Source: Prillingera fragicola
Lineage: Eukaryota > Basidiomycota > Tremellomycetes > Trichosporonales > Trichosporonaceae
Assembly (NCBI GenBank): GCA_002335605.1
Contig: BEDY01000001.1
Location: 372,001 to 436,000 of the forward strand
Reading direction: 5' to 3'
DNA: 64,000 nt
Part shown: piece by piece, positions 1-11,831 of the stretch
Layout: each line of letters opens with the position of its first letter
How positions within the stretch are numbered: the stretch's first letter is position 1
Notes under the pieces: generated by a model
Databases searched by the model: none
Told to the model about the DNA's origin: nothing
What the model saw: only the letters and a program-made list of their open reading frames with translations
Program-made: the position numbers and the translations under genes

Positions 1-1396
1 TTGATGCTCGCGCGCGTAGCCGCGGGCGACACAAACTCTTGGTTGGCAAAGACTGTGGGGCCACCGAAAGAGCCCTCAAAGATGCGGATGGGGGTCAGGA
101 CGAAACGGGGGCCAATCTCCACGAGCGAAGTCTGGGGAGGGCCCGAAGGGTGAAGGGGGTCCTTTTCAATGATCTGGAAGTTGCGGAACCAGATGCGGTT
201 GTCAAGAATGGAGAAGACGAGAATGTGGTCGATGAACGGTTTGAGGCGGCGCGAGGTGCGGGGGACGGAGAAGATCTGGAAATGTCAGCAACTGTCGACT
301 AGCGTGGGCAGGAGCAAGGAGTCCAGGACATCTGGTGCAAGCAGAGTGTCTTGGATGAGCCGAATAGGGTGAAAGAGACTGAGTGTGGAGGTGAATGAGG
401 TAGCCAGACCAGGCCAGTGGCACAGGCTCGAGGCAGCGGTTCGTGAGGGCTGCGGCTGATGTCCTACCAACAGACGGGCCGCAGATCTCTGCAGCAGTAT
501 AATACTGCTCGCAGGATCAGGCGACGCTGTCACAGCCAGATTCAGGCTAGACTCAGACTGTCGCCCGAGCTGCAAGCCACCTCTGGCCACCACACTCCCA
601 ACACGCCGTGACGTTTACTCTTCCGCCAAGCTCGCACGCTCCGTCCGATACTCACATGTCCAAACATCTCCTTGAGCAACTTCCACTCCTCCTTGCTCTC
701 CCAAGCCCCGTCAAAGACGCAAATACCACGCGATCCCTTGAGACAGTTTCCGGTCATCTTGAGCTCGTCCATGGTGTGAATGTTCTGCACGTGGCACTTG
801 ACCGAGGGGCCGTTGGGGGTACGCGAGGCCCACATGTAGAGGTCCTCATGCCTGCGCGCCTCAAAGTAGAGGGCATTGTTGCACGAGTGCAGGTCGGCGA
901 GCTCGTTGAGGAGGTGAAGCGAGGACTTGGAGTCGAGCTTGGAGTCTGTGCGACGGAAGCGGAGCGAGTAGAGTGACGAGTGACGAGTGACCAGTGACCA
1001 GTGACGAGTAAGAAGGGAGGGCGAAGGGTTTGGATCATGTGTATGAGAGATGAGCCGAGGAGATTGGCGAGACAGATACGGACAAAGGCACACGTAAGAA
1101 GAAAGGTCATAATAACAGAGGAGAACGCGGTCAGCGCATGAACCATACCACAGCCCCAGCCTAACACTGAGCCAAGCCCACTCACCCTTCTTGACATGGG
1201 GCAGCAGCGCCTCAAGGTCAAGCATCAAGTGCCTCATGCGCTGCGTGACGCCACGGCTGGAAAGCATGAGGACCTTGTCCTTGCGCCGGGGGGTAGCGAC
1301 CTTGCTGGGTCCGGCGGCGTCTTCGACGTCGTCTTCGGCGGCGCGCTTCTTGCCGCGCTTCTGGATGGCGGTCGAGGCTTTCAGGAGAGAAGCCAT
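1..1396 (-). CDS. BRX1: Ribosome biogenesis protein BRX1 (5' part, cut by window start)
   Basis: Brix-domain protein needed in the nucleolus for assembly of the 60S ribosomal subunit. Exons 1396-1186, 945-656 and 275-1; both introns begin GTGAG and end in CAG or CCAG, and the spliced frame stays open. After a basic N-terminus (residues 1-35) come the family blocks LMLSSRGVTQRMRHLMLDLE, NCNNALYFEARRHEDLYMW, HTMDELKMTGNCLKGSRG and, in exon 3, LVEIGPRFVLTPIRIFEGSF, all very close to the yeast protein. The first ATG is at 1396. The C-terminal basic tail lies outside the window, so about 258 residues are visible. Intron 1 (240 nt) carries a 7-bp tandem repeat close to its acceptor. Identity is secure from these motifs. 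Confidence 0.95.
971..1005. repeat. Five tandem 7-bp units (SAGTGAC) in BRX1 intron 1
   Basis: Three copies of GAGTGAC followed by two of CAGTGAC lie within the first BRX1 intron, 26-60 nt upstream of its acceptor when read in the transcript direction. They are non-coding and look like replication slippage. Confidence 0.8.
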
Positions 1397-1990
1397 TTTG
1401 TGTTGTTTGGGTGGGGGTTGGGTTGTTGGACGCTGAAGAGGTTCAGTGGTGGATGACGGGAAAGATTTTGGATTGCAAGTGGAGGCAGGCGGGAGTATTT
1501 GGAAACTTGGGTGTTGGTGCCTGAATCGCCACCCAGTGACTGCGAAATGATCATCGAGTAGTACAGAGACTTGGATTCGCAGCTAGATACAAGCTGCTGT
1601 GCTGTGATAAAGCTGCATCATCTAACATTCGTGTGTTGTCATTATTGTAGCTTGGCCCCCGCTGCAGTCTACGTGCTGAAGCTTCTGATCAGCTCTCACG
1701 AGTCGGGCCGTGAACGAACTCGTTGGGGCATGAGCCGCACGTTAATGGGCATTCTATATTCTGGATTATCTGATTGGGGGGCCCATTCACTGAGCAGCCC
1801 CCGAACTGGTATAAAACTGTATTACTCTGAGAATCCGTACAACCAGGCGTCTACTGAATGTCGTTGCGCACATGACGGATAGAGTATTGCGGTCAGAGTA
1901 GCCGAGCGGGACGACCCACAACATCAACATCTCCTCGTGATAGCCCTCTGGATCCTCGAGTGTGTCCCTGCAGATGCGCCGTATCAGACT
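1397..1990. other. Intergenic: BRX1 upstream region and 3' flank of the PPxY/UIM gene
   Basis: No convincing coding sequence. It must hold the BRX1 promoter (reading left) and the 3' end of the next minus-strand gene. A TATA-like TATAAAACTGTATTA occurs near 1810 on the plus strand, but there is no plus-strand gene for it. Confidence 0.6.
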
Positions 1991-4516
1991 CTACGTCCGC
2001 TTGTCAACTGACACCGGCCAGCCCGTGGTCGTCAACCCAGGTGACACGCCCGGACTTGCACCATGTGCAGACCCAACCGATGGCGTCCGCAAATGCGGCG
2101 GCGTCGAGTGGGACGCCATGTACTGCTGCTGTATATCAAACTGTGGCGTTCCAGCGCCATGCGGCGTGGTAGGGCCATTGGTGCTTGCAGGCAGGGATCC
2201 AGCGTTCTGGTACCCCTGTGCGTATCCCTGGGCAAACGAGCCCGTGGGCGCGGGCAGGAGTGGGGCCTGTACTGGTGGCGGCAGGCCGCTTCCGGAGGGC
2301 GGGCGGGGGAGGGACCGCCGTTGGCTCTCTGGGAGGGGCGAGCCCTGCCACCCCGGCGGTGGGCCGGTGGGCGCGTCAAAGTCCTCGGGCTCATCGTCGG
2401 TGGGCCACTCGTCTGAAGAGGATTCTTCCTCCTCATCGGGGACGGGAGGAAGGGTGCGGCCCGGTGCGGAGGGGGAGGGAGTCGGAACGGCAGAGGGGCC
2501 GTGGTCACCATGATCACCGGCTGCTATGAGGGCCTCGCGCTCTTCGGCAGAGAGGAAGGGGTTGTTGCTGCGCAGGCCAGTGCGCTGGGGAGAGAGTGGA
2601 GTTACAGTGCCCTGGGGTACGAGTCCCGGGCTTCCGGTGGGCTGTGGGGACACACCTCTGCTGGGCGTACCGGTGTTGTCGGGCCTCAGATTAGCGCCGA
2701 GCGTCGCTCCACCTGCAAAACCAGCTGCGGCTCCAACAGCAGCCGCAGCTCCAGTACCAAACCCAGAGGGCGTACGAGTTCCGGCACCAGTAGGAGTCGG
2801 TTTGAGAGGCTCTATAGTCGTCGACGAGTTGAAGTCCAGGTCGCCGAGCATGTCCATGAGCGAGCCGTTGCCCTGCTCCACCGCTGGAGGGATGCTTGAA
2901 CCGCTGGCCACGCGGTTGTGCCCGTTACCTGCCGGCGGTGACGAGTTGGAAGCACCGGACGGCTGCTGGACGCCGCCAGGTGGCTGTTGGAAACCGCCTG
3001 ACGGCTGCTGGAACGCCCCCGGCGTGTGCAGATAGTCGCCTGGTGGTTGTAAACCACCTGGCTGATGATATCCGGTGGGTCGCTGTAATCCACCTGGTGG
3101 CTGCTGATACCCGACTGGTTGCTGGACCACACCTTGTGGCTGCTGATATCCGCCTGGTTGCTGGAACCCACTTTGTGGCTGCTGATATCCGCCTGGTTGC
3201 TGGAACCCACCTTGTGGCTGCTGATATCCGCCTGGTTGCTGGAACCCACCTGGTGGCTGCTGATATCCGCCTGGCTGCTGGAACGGAGCGCTCGTCGGAC
3301 CAACACCGGCAAGCCCACTCGCCTGGCCCGCTCCACCGGCCGCCGAACTCTGAGCGGTGCTCTCGCCATAGCTCATCTCTGCCGCGCGGCGCATCTCGTC
3401 CTCCTCGGCCTGCGCTATGCTGGCCTGGAGTACGCGCTCGTACTCGAGCCTCTCGGCCTCGAGGGCGCGGGAGGCACGTAGAGCCTCCTCGAGCTCGCTT
3501 TCCTCCATCACGCGCCGTTCCTCGTCGGTCATCTCTTCGCCGCTCGTCGATGCTGAGGCCGCTGGTGGGGGTGGAGTGGTGTGCTGGGGTGTCTGCGCGA
3601 CGGGCTGCTGATTACCGAGGCGTGCGGCGGGGGAGGCGGGGAAATCGTTGGGGCGCGGGGCGTCACCGCCGAAAGACGAAGCGCGATTGTGCGATGCGGA
3701 TCCAAACGACGAGGTCCTGTTGTGCGTTGAACCTCCCGTAAACGACGAGGGACGGTTGTGCGAGATGCTCTCCGTCCTGCTCGACGTGGTCTGCAGTGGC
3801 GCGCCCTCCTGCACAGCAGGCAGGTTGGACGGCGCCTGGCTTGCGAGCTGCTCCTGCAGGATCCGGGTCGACTCGGGCTCGGGGTCCTCGCTCGAGTACG
3901 GTGGGGGCGGAGGCTCGTCCGTGTCCTCGGGGTTGCGAGCTGGGGGCGCGGGCGCGATCCGCGTCGTCACGACCGACGACGCAGTGCTGGCATTAGTTGC
4001 GGTCCGGCGCAGGGCCGCGGCACTCGAACTGCTGCTGCTGCTCGCAGTCGCCGCCGGAGGTGTGCGGAGAACGAACACGCGGGATTCACGCAGGTTGAAG
4101 TATTTGCGGGTCTCGACAAAGGTGCTGGCGAAATGGGGCGAGACCTGTACGTCAGTGGGGCAGGCTAGTTCAGGCCTACCTGGACCTCGAGCGCCTCGAG
4201 CTTCATGTGCAGGTCTTGCGCTGTCTTGCCGCGCATCAGCTTGGTCTTGCAGTACGAGTGCACGATGGCGAATGCGTATCTGGCAATGTGAGCAAGGCTT
4301 CATCTCTAGCTTAGACGTACGCTGGGTCATGCCATGCGCGGTCTCGTGGGGTCCCGAGGTTCAAGAGTGCATCGTGGGCGCCGTACACTGGTCCGATCGG
4401 TGGCTGCGGCGTGGTGAGTTGAGTGTTGTGGTCACGGTGATTAGAGCACGTACGACGTTGGGATATGGGAATGGCTTGGTGCCAAAGCCGCCCTGCATCT
4501 GGCCTGGGAAAGCCAT
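1991..4516 (-). CDS. PPxY and UIM protein with QQP repeats (paralogue of its neighbour)
   Basis: Predicted 799 residues from exons 4516-4454, 4403-4321, 4279-4180 and 4144-1991; the introns are 50, 41 and 35 nt. I do not recognise the N-terminal domain (about residues 22-110: YAFAIVHSYCKTKLMRGK, then SPHFASTFVETRKYFNL), but the next gene has the same domain with introns at the same places. Then follow a PPPPPY WW-domain ligand (residues 160-165), three HNRxSSF repeats (about 211-240), a helix matching the ubiquitin-interacting motif (ESELEEALRASRALEAE, about 296-312) with a second UIM-like stretch (LQASIAQAEEDE), a long GGYQQP/GGFQQP repeat tract (about 368-510), and an NPF motif (SNNPFLS) of the type bound by EH domains. 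PPxY, UIM and NPF together suggest an adaptor between a Nedd4/Rsp5-type ubiquitin ligase and endocytic proteins; this role is inference. The start is the only ATG that feeds the spliced frame. Confidence 0.75.
3098..3292. repeat. 39-bp coding minisatellite (GGYQQP / GGFQQP units)
   Basis: About five copies with a period of 39 bp; units starting at 3137, 3176, 3215 and 3254 are nearly identical. Each encodes 13 residues (GGYQQPQGGFQQP) in the minus-strand gene. Degenerate copies continue down to about 2970. Copy number is likely to vary between strains. Confidence 0.85.
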
Positions 4517-5171
4517 GCCGAGGACTGGCTGAGGTGGTGAAGAGTGAGAATGATAGAGAACAAGGAAAGAGTGGAAAGCGATGCGTACGACCTCGACACC
4601 ACCAGCAGCAGCCAGTGGTCAGTGACGACACCCTACCGCCAGGCGGCAAGGGGCGCACAGCCAGGCACCACCCAAACCTGCCCACCCAAAGCCATGTCTT
4701 TCGTACCACTCACTCATTTGCGCAAAGCATGCACAATGCAACAACACGAGCAATGCACATGTTCTGATCATGTCGGAGAGAACGCACTATCAGATGTGAT
4801 GAAAGTGCAGCACCTGTAGCATCGACCAGAACATCCACTGCCTCGTCGTCACGTCTCTCCTCCTCTAGCACCGCCACCGACTTGCTCCAAGTTGGACTAC
4901 CTTCGTACGCTGACATCCCATAATCCTATACAAACGCTCTCAATTTCAAGAAAAGACCTGGAAATCCCAAAGAAAAGCCACGAGACTTCAAAACCCAACG
5001 CCAAGCCCGCTCGCCGCACGGCGCTCGCACTCTTCCGTCTTCCTTGTTCTTTAATTTCCTTCGCATCTATCGTGTCGTGTCTGTTCTGCAGTTTTGTCGA
5101 TCCGCGGTTTGGTCCCGCCGTGCTCGCCGTGCCCTCTATTGCACAACGATGCCGCGCCAGACTGACAAGGG
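4517..5171. other. Intergenic between the two PPxY paralogues
   Basis: Contains the promoter of the large PPxY/UIM gene and the 3' flank of the small paralogue, both on the minus strand. No open frame here looks coding. Confidence 0.6.
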
Positions 5172-6193
5172 TTATGACGCCGCCACAGCCGGCGCCAGCT
5201 GCACGACATCAGGCGAAACCGACCGCCGCTCAGGCGACGCGCCGCGCGAGCTAGCCCCGCTCGAGACCTCGACGGGCACGACGCTGACGCGCGTGCGCGT
5301 GGCCCCGTCGTCCGTGTCGTCGGTATCGGCCGCGCCGCACGTGCACACCCGCTTGCCCGTGTAGGGCGGGGGCGGGGCGTGTTCTTCTGTCGGCAGGACG
5401 CCGCTGTCGGGCAGATCGAGGATGCGGCGTACGGCGCGAAAGTCGGGGGCGAAGTGGGGCATCTGCTCGTCAGTCTGAGCCAGCTTGCGCGGATACGAGA
5501 GGCATTTTGCCATCGTCGTTGGCGGCGAGATCTCCCTATGCCGCCACGATAAGACTCACCCGGCGCTCCATTCCCTCGAGCTTGTTGGAGACCTGGAACT
5601 TTGACCGCCCGCGACGGAGCTTGGAGCTCACGTACGACTCGAGCACGGCGTGTGCGTAGCTGCATGTCAGCGACGATTCAATAGCTGGGGGTGGGTTCTG
5701 TGGGCAGCCGGTGTGGCATGTAGCGGGCTGAGATCTGGATGTGCCACGCGTGGGCTCTAAGCGCCAGGACATCGCGTGGCCACACTGCATGTTATCTGTG
5801 CATCGCCGCTTGCGTGCAAGCACCGACCGTCGTGCAGCAAGAAGCACGCAGCATGCACCCCCAGTGCCAAGAATGCCAGCCAGCACCACTCCGCCGCAGA
5901 ATGTGGGTGGGCAGGATGCCGGATTCCGGCCCGGAGTAACCAGTCTTGCCCTGCCCAGAGCTTCCCAGAGCCGACCACCCCACGACTTTGCAGCAAGAAC
6001 ACGTACCCAGGATCACCGAGTGCGCGGGTGGTGTTGAGACACTTCTTGACGCTCTTCTGGCGTCGGAGCTCGGGCACGCCTGTGGCCTGGTGGTGTGTCA
6101 GTGCGCTGTGCTAGCAGGTGGTGCTGGGCTTACCACGCCAAAGGGGGCGAGGGAGGTGGTGGAGGCGGACGGGAGGGTGGTCATGGTGGACAT
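5172..6193 (-). CDS. Small PPxY protein, paralogue of the adjacent UIM protein
   Basis: Predicted 176 residues from exons 6193-6134, 6086-6007, 5659-5560 and 5462-5172. The exon lengths 60/80/100 mirror 63/83/100 in the neighbouring gene and all three intron phases agree (0, 2, 0). The shared domain reads YAHAVLESYVSSKLRRGR, KLEGMERR, then MPHFAPDFRAVRRILDL; it is followed directly by a PPPPY motif (APPPPYTGK) and a Ser-rich tail. The UIM, QQP repeats and NPF of the larger paralogue are absent. No signal peptide or membrane segment is visible. The function of the shared domain is unknown to me; the PPxY motif suggests binding to a WW-domain protein such as an Rsp5-type ligase (inference). The start ATG at 6193 is preferred over a second in-frame ATG three codons later. 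Confidence 0.75.
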
Positions 6194-9111
6194 GACGAGG
6201 AGCGTGAACGGGGCAGGGAGATGGACGTGTCGAGACGCAAAGTGTGAGAGATGGGAGAATGCGAAATCTAAAAGTACAACGAGACAAACGTGTTGGGAAG
6301 CAAGAGATAGGGGAACAGCGGTTGGCAAGCCACGGTCAGTCCTCGTTCTTATTGCGAAGCAAGGGTGTGCAGGGTCGCACGCTGCTCGAGCCCCTCTACA
6401 GGTGTGAATGGAAAAAAGATCCTGCCCGTGTCTGGCCTACGGGCTCTGGCGGCTATGCAGTGAGACCAGGGGGTTGAGGCGCTCAGTGGGCACACTTTTG
6501 AGGTATGCAATCCTGGCCACAGCAGCTGCGCAACGGAGGCCCACATGGCCAAGCCCGGCGCGCCGAGAGCTGGTACGACACAGGGGCAGGGGAATGCATG
6601 TGCACTGGGACTGGGCTGTGGGAGCAGAGGCAGGGTGCGTGGAGATTGCCGCCGCGAGAGAGAATGAATGTGCATGCCAAGAGGCGGCGGAGGGTGTAGC
6701 GATGGGGAAACGGGGGTCGTTGCGGGGAGACGGGCCCCGCAAGGCAGAGTGGGGAACTGGGGACCAAGCCGGACATTGAGTGGGCGCTGCTACAACTCTG
6801 TTGATTCCTGTCTCCAGCACGCGTCTTTGGCGGGGGAAGCGATACTGAGCATGTACTATGCCTATACTGCATCGAGCAGAGCTGCTAGCGATGAGGTAGC
6901 GATGAAACTAGAGAGACAGCTCGGCAGATTGGCGGCAGGTTGGTGCCCCCAGACAGTGCATACAGTGCACTTCGGCAGGCAAGTCCGAAATGCGCACAAA
7001 AGTGTACGCGCTCTACCGAACAGCCCCCTGGAACGTCGCACCTGTCCTGGCGCGATTGCGACGATTGCGCTCGGCGTGTTCCACGCCGACTTCGGAGCGA
7101 CTTCGGCAACTTCGGAGCACCGTTGCTCCATCTGGAATCTGACGTCTCTCATCTCCCAAAGTCGCTCTGAAGCTGTAACGCACTGCTGATAACCGCACCT
7201 TGAACACGAATGCTGCGATATCCGTCCAGAGCCACGCACACTGGCCGTGCAGGCCGTGCACGTCCTCCCGAGTCGTCCGCGTCCTCACGCCCCTCGAAAG
7301 CGGCCGTGATGTGAGAAGCAGGACGAGTTGTCCGTGCTCTGCACTGCCAGCTCTCTGCTAGGTCATGTCAGCGTACACGCCAAGCCGACACTTACTGGGC
7401 CCCACATGAGGCGCAGAGAAGGACAAGGTCAAGAGATGTCGACGTCGGTGACGCCGCGGCTGAGGTCGAGGGCGCAAGCTACTTATCGGCCGCAGATCGT
7501 GCGAGGATGGCAGGATGCAGGATCAGCATCTGCGCCCTCAGTGGCATGGCACAGTCAGCAGTGACTATGATTGTTGTTCGCTGATCTCGGCCTTGCTCGC
7601 CCTACGGCGCAGATGCTGGGCGTACTTTCTAGCTGCTGTTCAGCTGAACACCGCTCCGGGCTGTCTCGGCGCCGTGGACATTGGCCCACCGACTGGGAAG
7701 GAGGGTCTGACGGCCGCCGTACGCACGCTTGAAGGACGGAACTTTGACGTAGCGTCGCACTGCCTGGGATGAGCTGGGAACACCGCCTGGTCATGGTGCT
7801 CCTGACACACGCCGAGGACGTCTTGCCTGTGTGGAGGGTTCACAGTTAGGAGTTGTTCAGGATTTCGTGGAACGAGCCGACTTAAGACTCCATTGCGCGG
7901 GCCAAGGACATTGGCCAGGCCAGTTGCGCCTTCTTTTGAAAGCCAGCTCGTCAGCGATGAGTAAGGTGCGCAAGTGTCACGACTTTGGCCATGCTGGAGA
8001 CTCACGTGCGTAAGCTTCGACGCCAAGCTATCAACATTGGCTGTTGACTGTAATCGCGGGTTGCGGAATTAGAGAGTCACAACAGCGTAGCTAGCCACAC
8101 AGCACCCTGCCCACCAACCCCAACCCCAACCATACTCCTCATCACCTCTGACCCATCTCCATAGCATAACTAAGCACAAGGTTTCCACCTCAAACGCTTC
8201 CCCCTAATACCAACACCGTGCCTCCGTGCCTCCTCTTCATTCGCCGTGCCCACTGGATTTCTAGAATCACGCGCCTGTCTTCTCATGTTGTCCCGTCTAT
8301 ATTGCGTGCTCTTTCGCGTGGCCGTGGTGCGTGCTCGTCCGCGTGTGAGCTGTGCTTGAGATTACTCCAATCGCCCCGCGCTGGCTGCAACAACCCCTCG
8401 AACGTGCTCGTTCCGCCGTTTCCGCGTCACTAGCGCCATCACTGGTGCACCTCTAGTTTGAGTATTTGGCACGAGCACAGTCGACGGTCTATTCACACGC
8501 GATAGTCGTCCCCTCTCCACACCGTCGTCTTCTGTGCTTCTTTGCAGACTTTGAGCGCCCACGGAGCAGCCACGGAACATGTGAGGCATGATTCCACCTC
8601 TGCCCGCTTCAGTACACGCCCAGCAGGCCAGTAACGACCCTCGCGCTCTTTACCGCGGTGCGGCAAGACCTGGCCACGCTACGACCGGTGCGGGAACGTA
8701 GGTCGGTCGGGCCTGGTGACGCGCGGATGATAGGGGTCGATGGCGTGTTTCACGTTCTTCTGAAGCCCTCCACTCTGCGACTGTGTGGGCTTTGTTTGCT
8801 GCGACGTAGATAGAGAGCAGGCAGTGCATGTGTGCTGGCTGCTTTCGCAGTGTCCCTCGCGGGCAGTCTATAGGTTGGTCTAAGGCATGGTACAGGTTTG
8901 GGTGGGGTCTATGAAATATAGTGTCCGAGTACAGTGTTCGTGGGGTCGTGCCGCTTGCCAAGGCAGCGGTGAGGACTAGGCAGCGTGAGGTGAGGGCTGA
9001 GAATGCCGAGGGTTATGAAAGAATGCTGGGTGTGTCTCTAGGTGTTGGGCGTGGGTGCAGGATACAAGGGTACGAAGCAGCAGAAGCAGTGTCCAAGCGG
9101 GGCAGCGGGGC
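6194..9111. other. 2.9 kb non-coding stretch
   Basis: Begins with the upstream region of the small PPxY gene. Open frames are short, overlap on both strands and lack family motifs. Notable items: a CTTCGG run at about 7090-7115 and a CCAACC-rich pyrimidine/CA tract at 8100-8260 that resembles a fungal 5' leader on the plus strand but leads to no long open frame, so a non-coding transcript is possible. No tRNA-like cloverleaf was found. Confidence 0.5.
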
Positions 9112-9722
9112 TTAGGCAAGGATTGCCTGCTCCGCCTCTCTTGGCCGAATACACTCGCTCCTGTCAGAGCTGACGACGTAGCCGTCCTTGCAGCTCATGA
9201 CGGTGCAGACCCCCTTCTCGCAGCCCGTAACACGCGCGTTGGAAATGGTAGAACAGTCTTGTCTGCGAACACGTCAGCTACACACGATAAGAGTCGTAGG
9301 TGCCCGACTCACCCTTTGCCAAGCGCAAGGCATCCGCCGCACTGGTTCAACTCGGTGTCGAGCTCGATGCACTCGAACCCAACACGGAACCAGTCGGCAA
9401 GCGCTTCCAGCGAGTTCTCGAGCGCCGAAGCAGACTCGGGGGTGACGTCGTCGGGCTTGCCAACTAGGACGGGGCAGGCGGCGGCGCCGCCGGGGCACAG
9501 GAAGGCAGAGTAGTCCTTCTTCTTCAGCGGGTCGGCGCGCTTCTTGTTGCGCTTGCGCATTCCCATGCGTTTTGATGCCTGGGGAGCACGGGGCTGGAGC
9601 TTTGACGGAGCCTCGAGGCTGCGGGCGGCGGGGGCCTTGGGAGATAGGCCTGGTGCGGCGAGGACCAGGCCGGCGAGGAGGAGGAGGGCGAGGAGGCGCA
9701 TAAGGGGTGTTGAGCGCAGCAT
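9112..9722 (-). CDS. PriA-like secreted cysteine-rich protein
   Basis: Predicted 186 residues from exons 9722-9313 and 9262-9112 (phase 2 intron, 50 nt). The N-terminus has a hydrophobic signal peptide (MRLLALLLLAGLVLAAPG), then a basic Pro-rich linker containing KR sites that could be Kex2 cleavage points (KRADPLKKK). The C-terminal half has the cysteine arrangement of the basidiomycete PriA family: LCPGG..ACPV, FECIELDTELNQCGGC, GQDCSTI, VTGCEKGVCTVMSCKDGY. PriA was first described as a gene expressed during mushroom primordium formation; members occur widely in basidiomycetes as secreted or wall-associated proteins of unclear activity. The initiator could be ATG 9722 or ATG 9701; the second gives a more typical signal peptide. 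It stands alone between two long non-coding stretches. Confidence 0.8.
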
Positions 9723-10817
9723 GTTTGGTATGATTAAGTGGGCGAGATTATTGAATGATAGACAAGACAAGAATGTTCAAAGGTGTGGTGTCGTTTGTAA
9801 GACTACTCGCGTCGCGTCGGGGATTTCGGCAGGGCTGGCCACAGGGTACTGGCTAGGGGTGTGGGAGTGATAAGGAGGGTGACGTGAAGGTCGACGGCAA
9901 AGCGGTGGTGGATGACGATGAAGAGATTGGTTGTGGTAATGACAATGAGAAGATGATAGATAGGCAAGAGAGTGGGCAGATGTGAGAGCTGACAGAAGAG
10001 GGTAGTGCCGTGGTTTGGGTGCTACAACACGACGAGTGCCACTGCAAACGCCACTGACCACCATGACAGGGTAGTGTTAGTAAAATTGAATGTGCGCCCC
10101 CCAGGAACACTAGTTCAGGGAGCACTATTAACTTTTATTCAACCCATCCTCAGGACATCTTCTTGCGCGGTACTGTTATGCCGCCGGCACCCGCACAACG
10201 ACAGCAGTAACAGAGCTGTACGAGCAGCAGGAGCAGCAGGAGCAGCAGCGAGGACCCTCTGCAGCCATTCCCCTCCCCTGAAATATCTTCACACGCCATG
10301 CCGCTCACCATTGAATTGTGCCAGACACCTACAGCCGATGTTTGCACTCTTGCCAAGCAATAACAGTCTCGCAAGTTTGCGTTGCTGTATGTATGAATGG
10401 ATTCATCGATACAAACAACTGTCTGGCGCACTGAATACTGTCACAACAACATCAACACTGACATCTGCACGGCCACGGGAACATTGCAAGGGTGCACGGT
10501 GGGGGACCGCAGCGGGCGGCGCCTTCGAGGGCAGCAAGGAGTGGCGTCTGTGGATGACGATGGTCCCAGTGTAGCAAATCTCTGCTGCTTGTGTCGATCC
10601 TTTTTTACGATGGCTGACGAGAGCCAGCTGTGCTAGAAGACATGTGCACAGAATGCCGATAGAGGATGTGACCTCGGATCCGCATGACGAGAGGGGGTGT
10701 TACGCTGATGACGTGAGATTGCCTGAGCATGTGTAGGCGACAACGTGCGCGTAGCACCAGTATCGTCAGACGTCGTCAGTCGACGCTCACTCAGATGGAC
10801 AGTGCATCGCGTGCACG

Positions 10818-10834
10818 CCGTGCACGTTGCACGG
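10818..10834. repeat. 17-bp palindrome (CCGTGCA-CGT-TGCACGG)
   Basis: Perfect 7-bp inverted arms around a 3-bp centre within non-coding DNA; further copies of the GTGCACG core lie just upstream. Confidence 0.7.
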
Positions 10835-11794
10835 CCTGCATGCTGGGCGGGGTGGTGTTTGGCCGACTGTGCAAAAAGTCTGTGCCGACCCGGCACTGGA
10901 ACCCTGGAATCGACCGTCCTCCTTTCAGGAATAGGAACTAGTTCCTCACACTGCGCTGCTGCGCTGCTGGAACGATTAGACGTCGGAACACATGCGCAAG
11001 AGGAACAGCAAGGACGCAGACGTGCTGTCCGGCAGTCGTAGAACCCTGTGCCTGCTACCCTCTCGTTCCTGCCGACGACCTTTGACTTTTTGCGCTTCTA
11101 CCTCTCCGCTCGCAGTGTTCCGCTGCCGTACCCGTTGAGGCTAGAGTTGAATACAGTTGCTACAGTTGGCTTGGAGTCACGCCGACCCTTGAACTTTGCA
11201 TTTCGTGGGTTTGTCAAACCTCGAAACCTTGCATCCTTGCGGCACTGGCCGCCCACTGGCCACTGGGCGGAGAATCGGAACTATTGGCTCTCATTGGGTT
11301 CATGGACAAACGCCACGGTTGCCGTACGGGCTAGCTCCGATCAACGTTGTACCAAGGGAGAGAGAGCGCGCGAGCGAGCTCGGCGCTGCGCCGCTGTGTT
11401 TGCAGAGTTGCTATATTGGGCGTTTCATGGTGACTCTCTGGCTCTCGCAACGTGCAATAAAGGCGCTGGATTGTCTGCCTCGTAGGCTAGTGGCGAGACC
11501 CTGTTTCTTTTCGCTGCCGCGATCCGCCACCATGCTTGGCCTGCCGGCCTGCTGGAACTGTACAAGGCCACGAGGACCACGCGAGGCCACAGGCCAAGCA
11601 CGAGGTAAAGATGGATTGAATGCATGCGCTTTGCCTGAAAGCCTGTAATGCCTCGTACCAGATCCAAACCAGGAATCGCCTCCTTTACCTATTCTATCAA
11701 TCTCTCTAGCTTACTTAGCATGGTACCGACCTAGATCTCTTGCGATCTTGCAGGACGACATACTTGTACAACATGTATTAACCGTGCATGGTGC

Positions 11795-11831
11795 AAGCTT
11801 AGGGCGGCCTATTTGAAGCTTAGGGAGGCCT
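11795..11831. repeat. Direct repeat of 16 bp (AAGCTTAGGGMGGCCT)
   Basis: Two copies, 11795-11810 and 11816-11831, differ by one base and are 5 bp apart (period 21 bp). Function unknown. Confidence 0.75.

Noticed and set aside
3098..3292. Repeat array as a possible CRISPR
   Set aside because: Units are contiguous without spacers and are in frame in a protein gene; eukaryotic DNA.
10005..10574. 189-residue plus-strand frame
   Set aside because: Random composition in a non-coding stretch, no start context, no family.
11795..11831. TTAGGG inside the direct repeat as a telomere remnant
   Set aside because: Only two isolated TTAGGG hexamers, not a tandem array.
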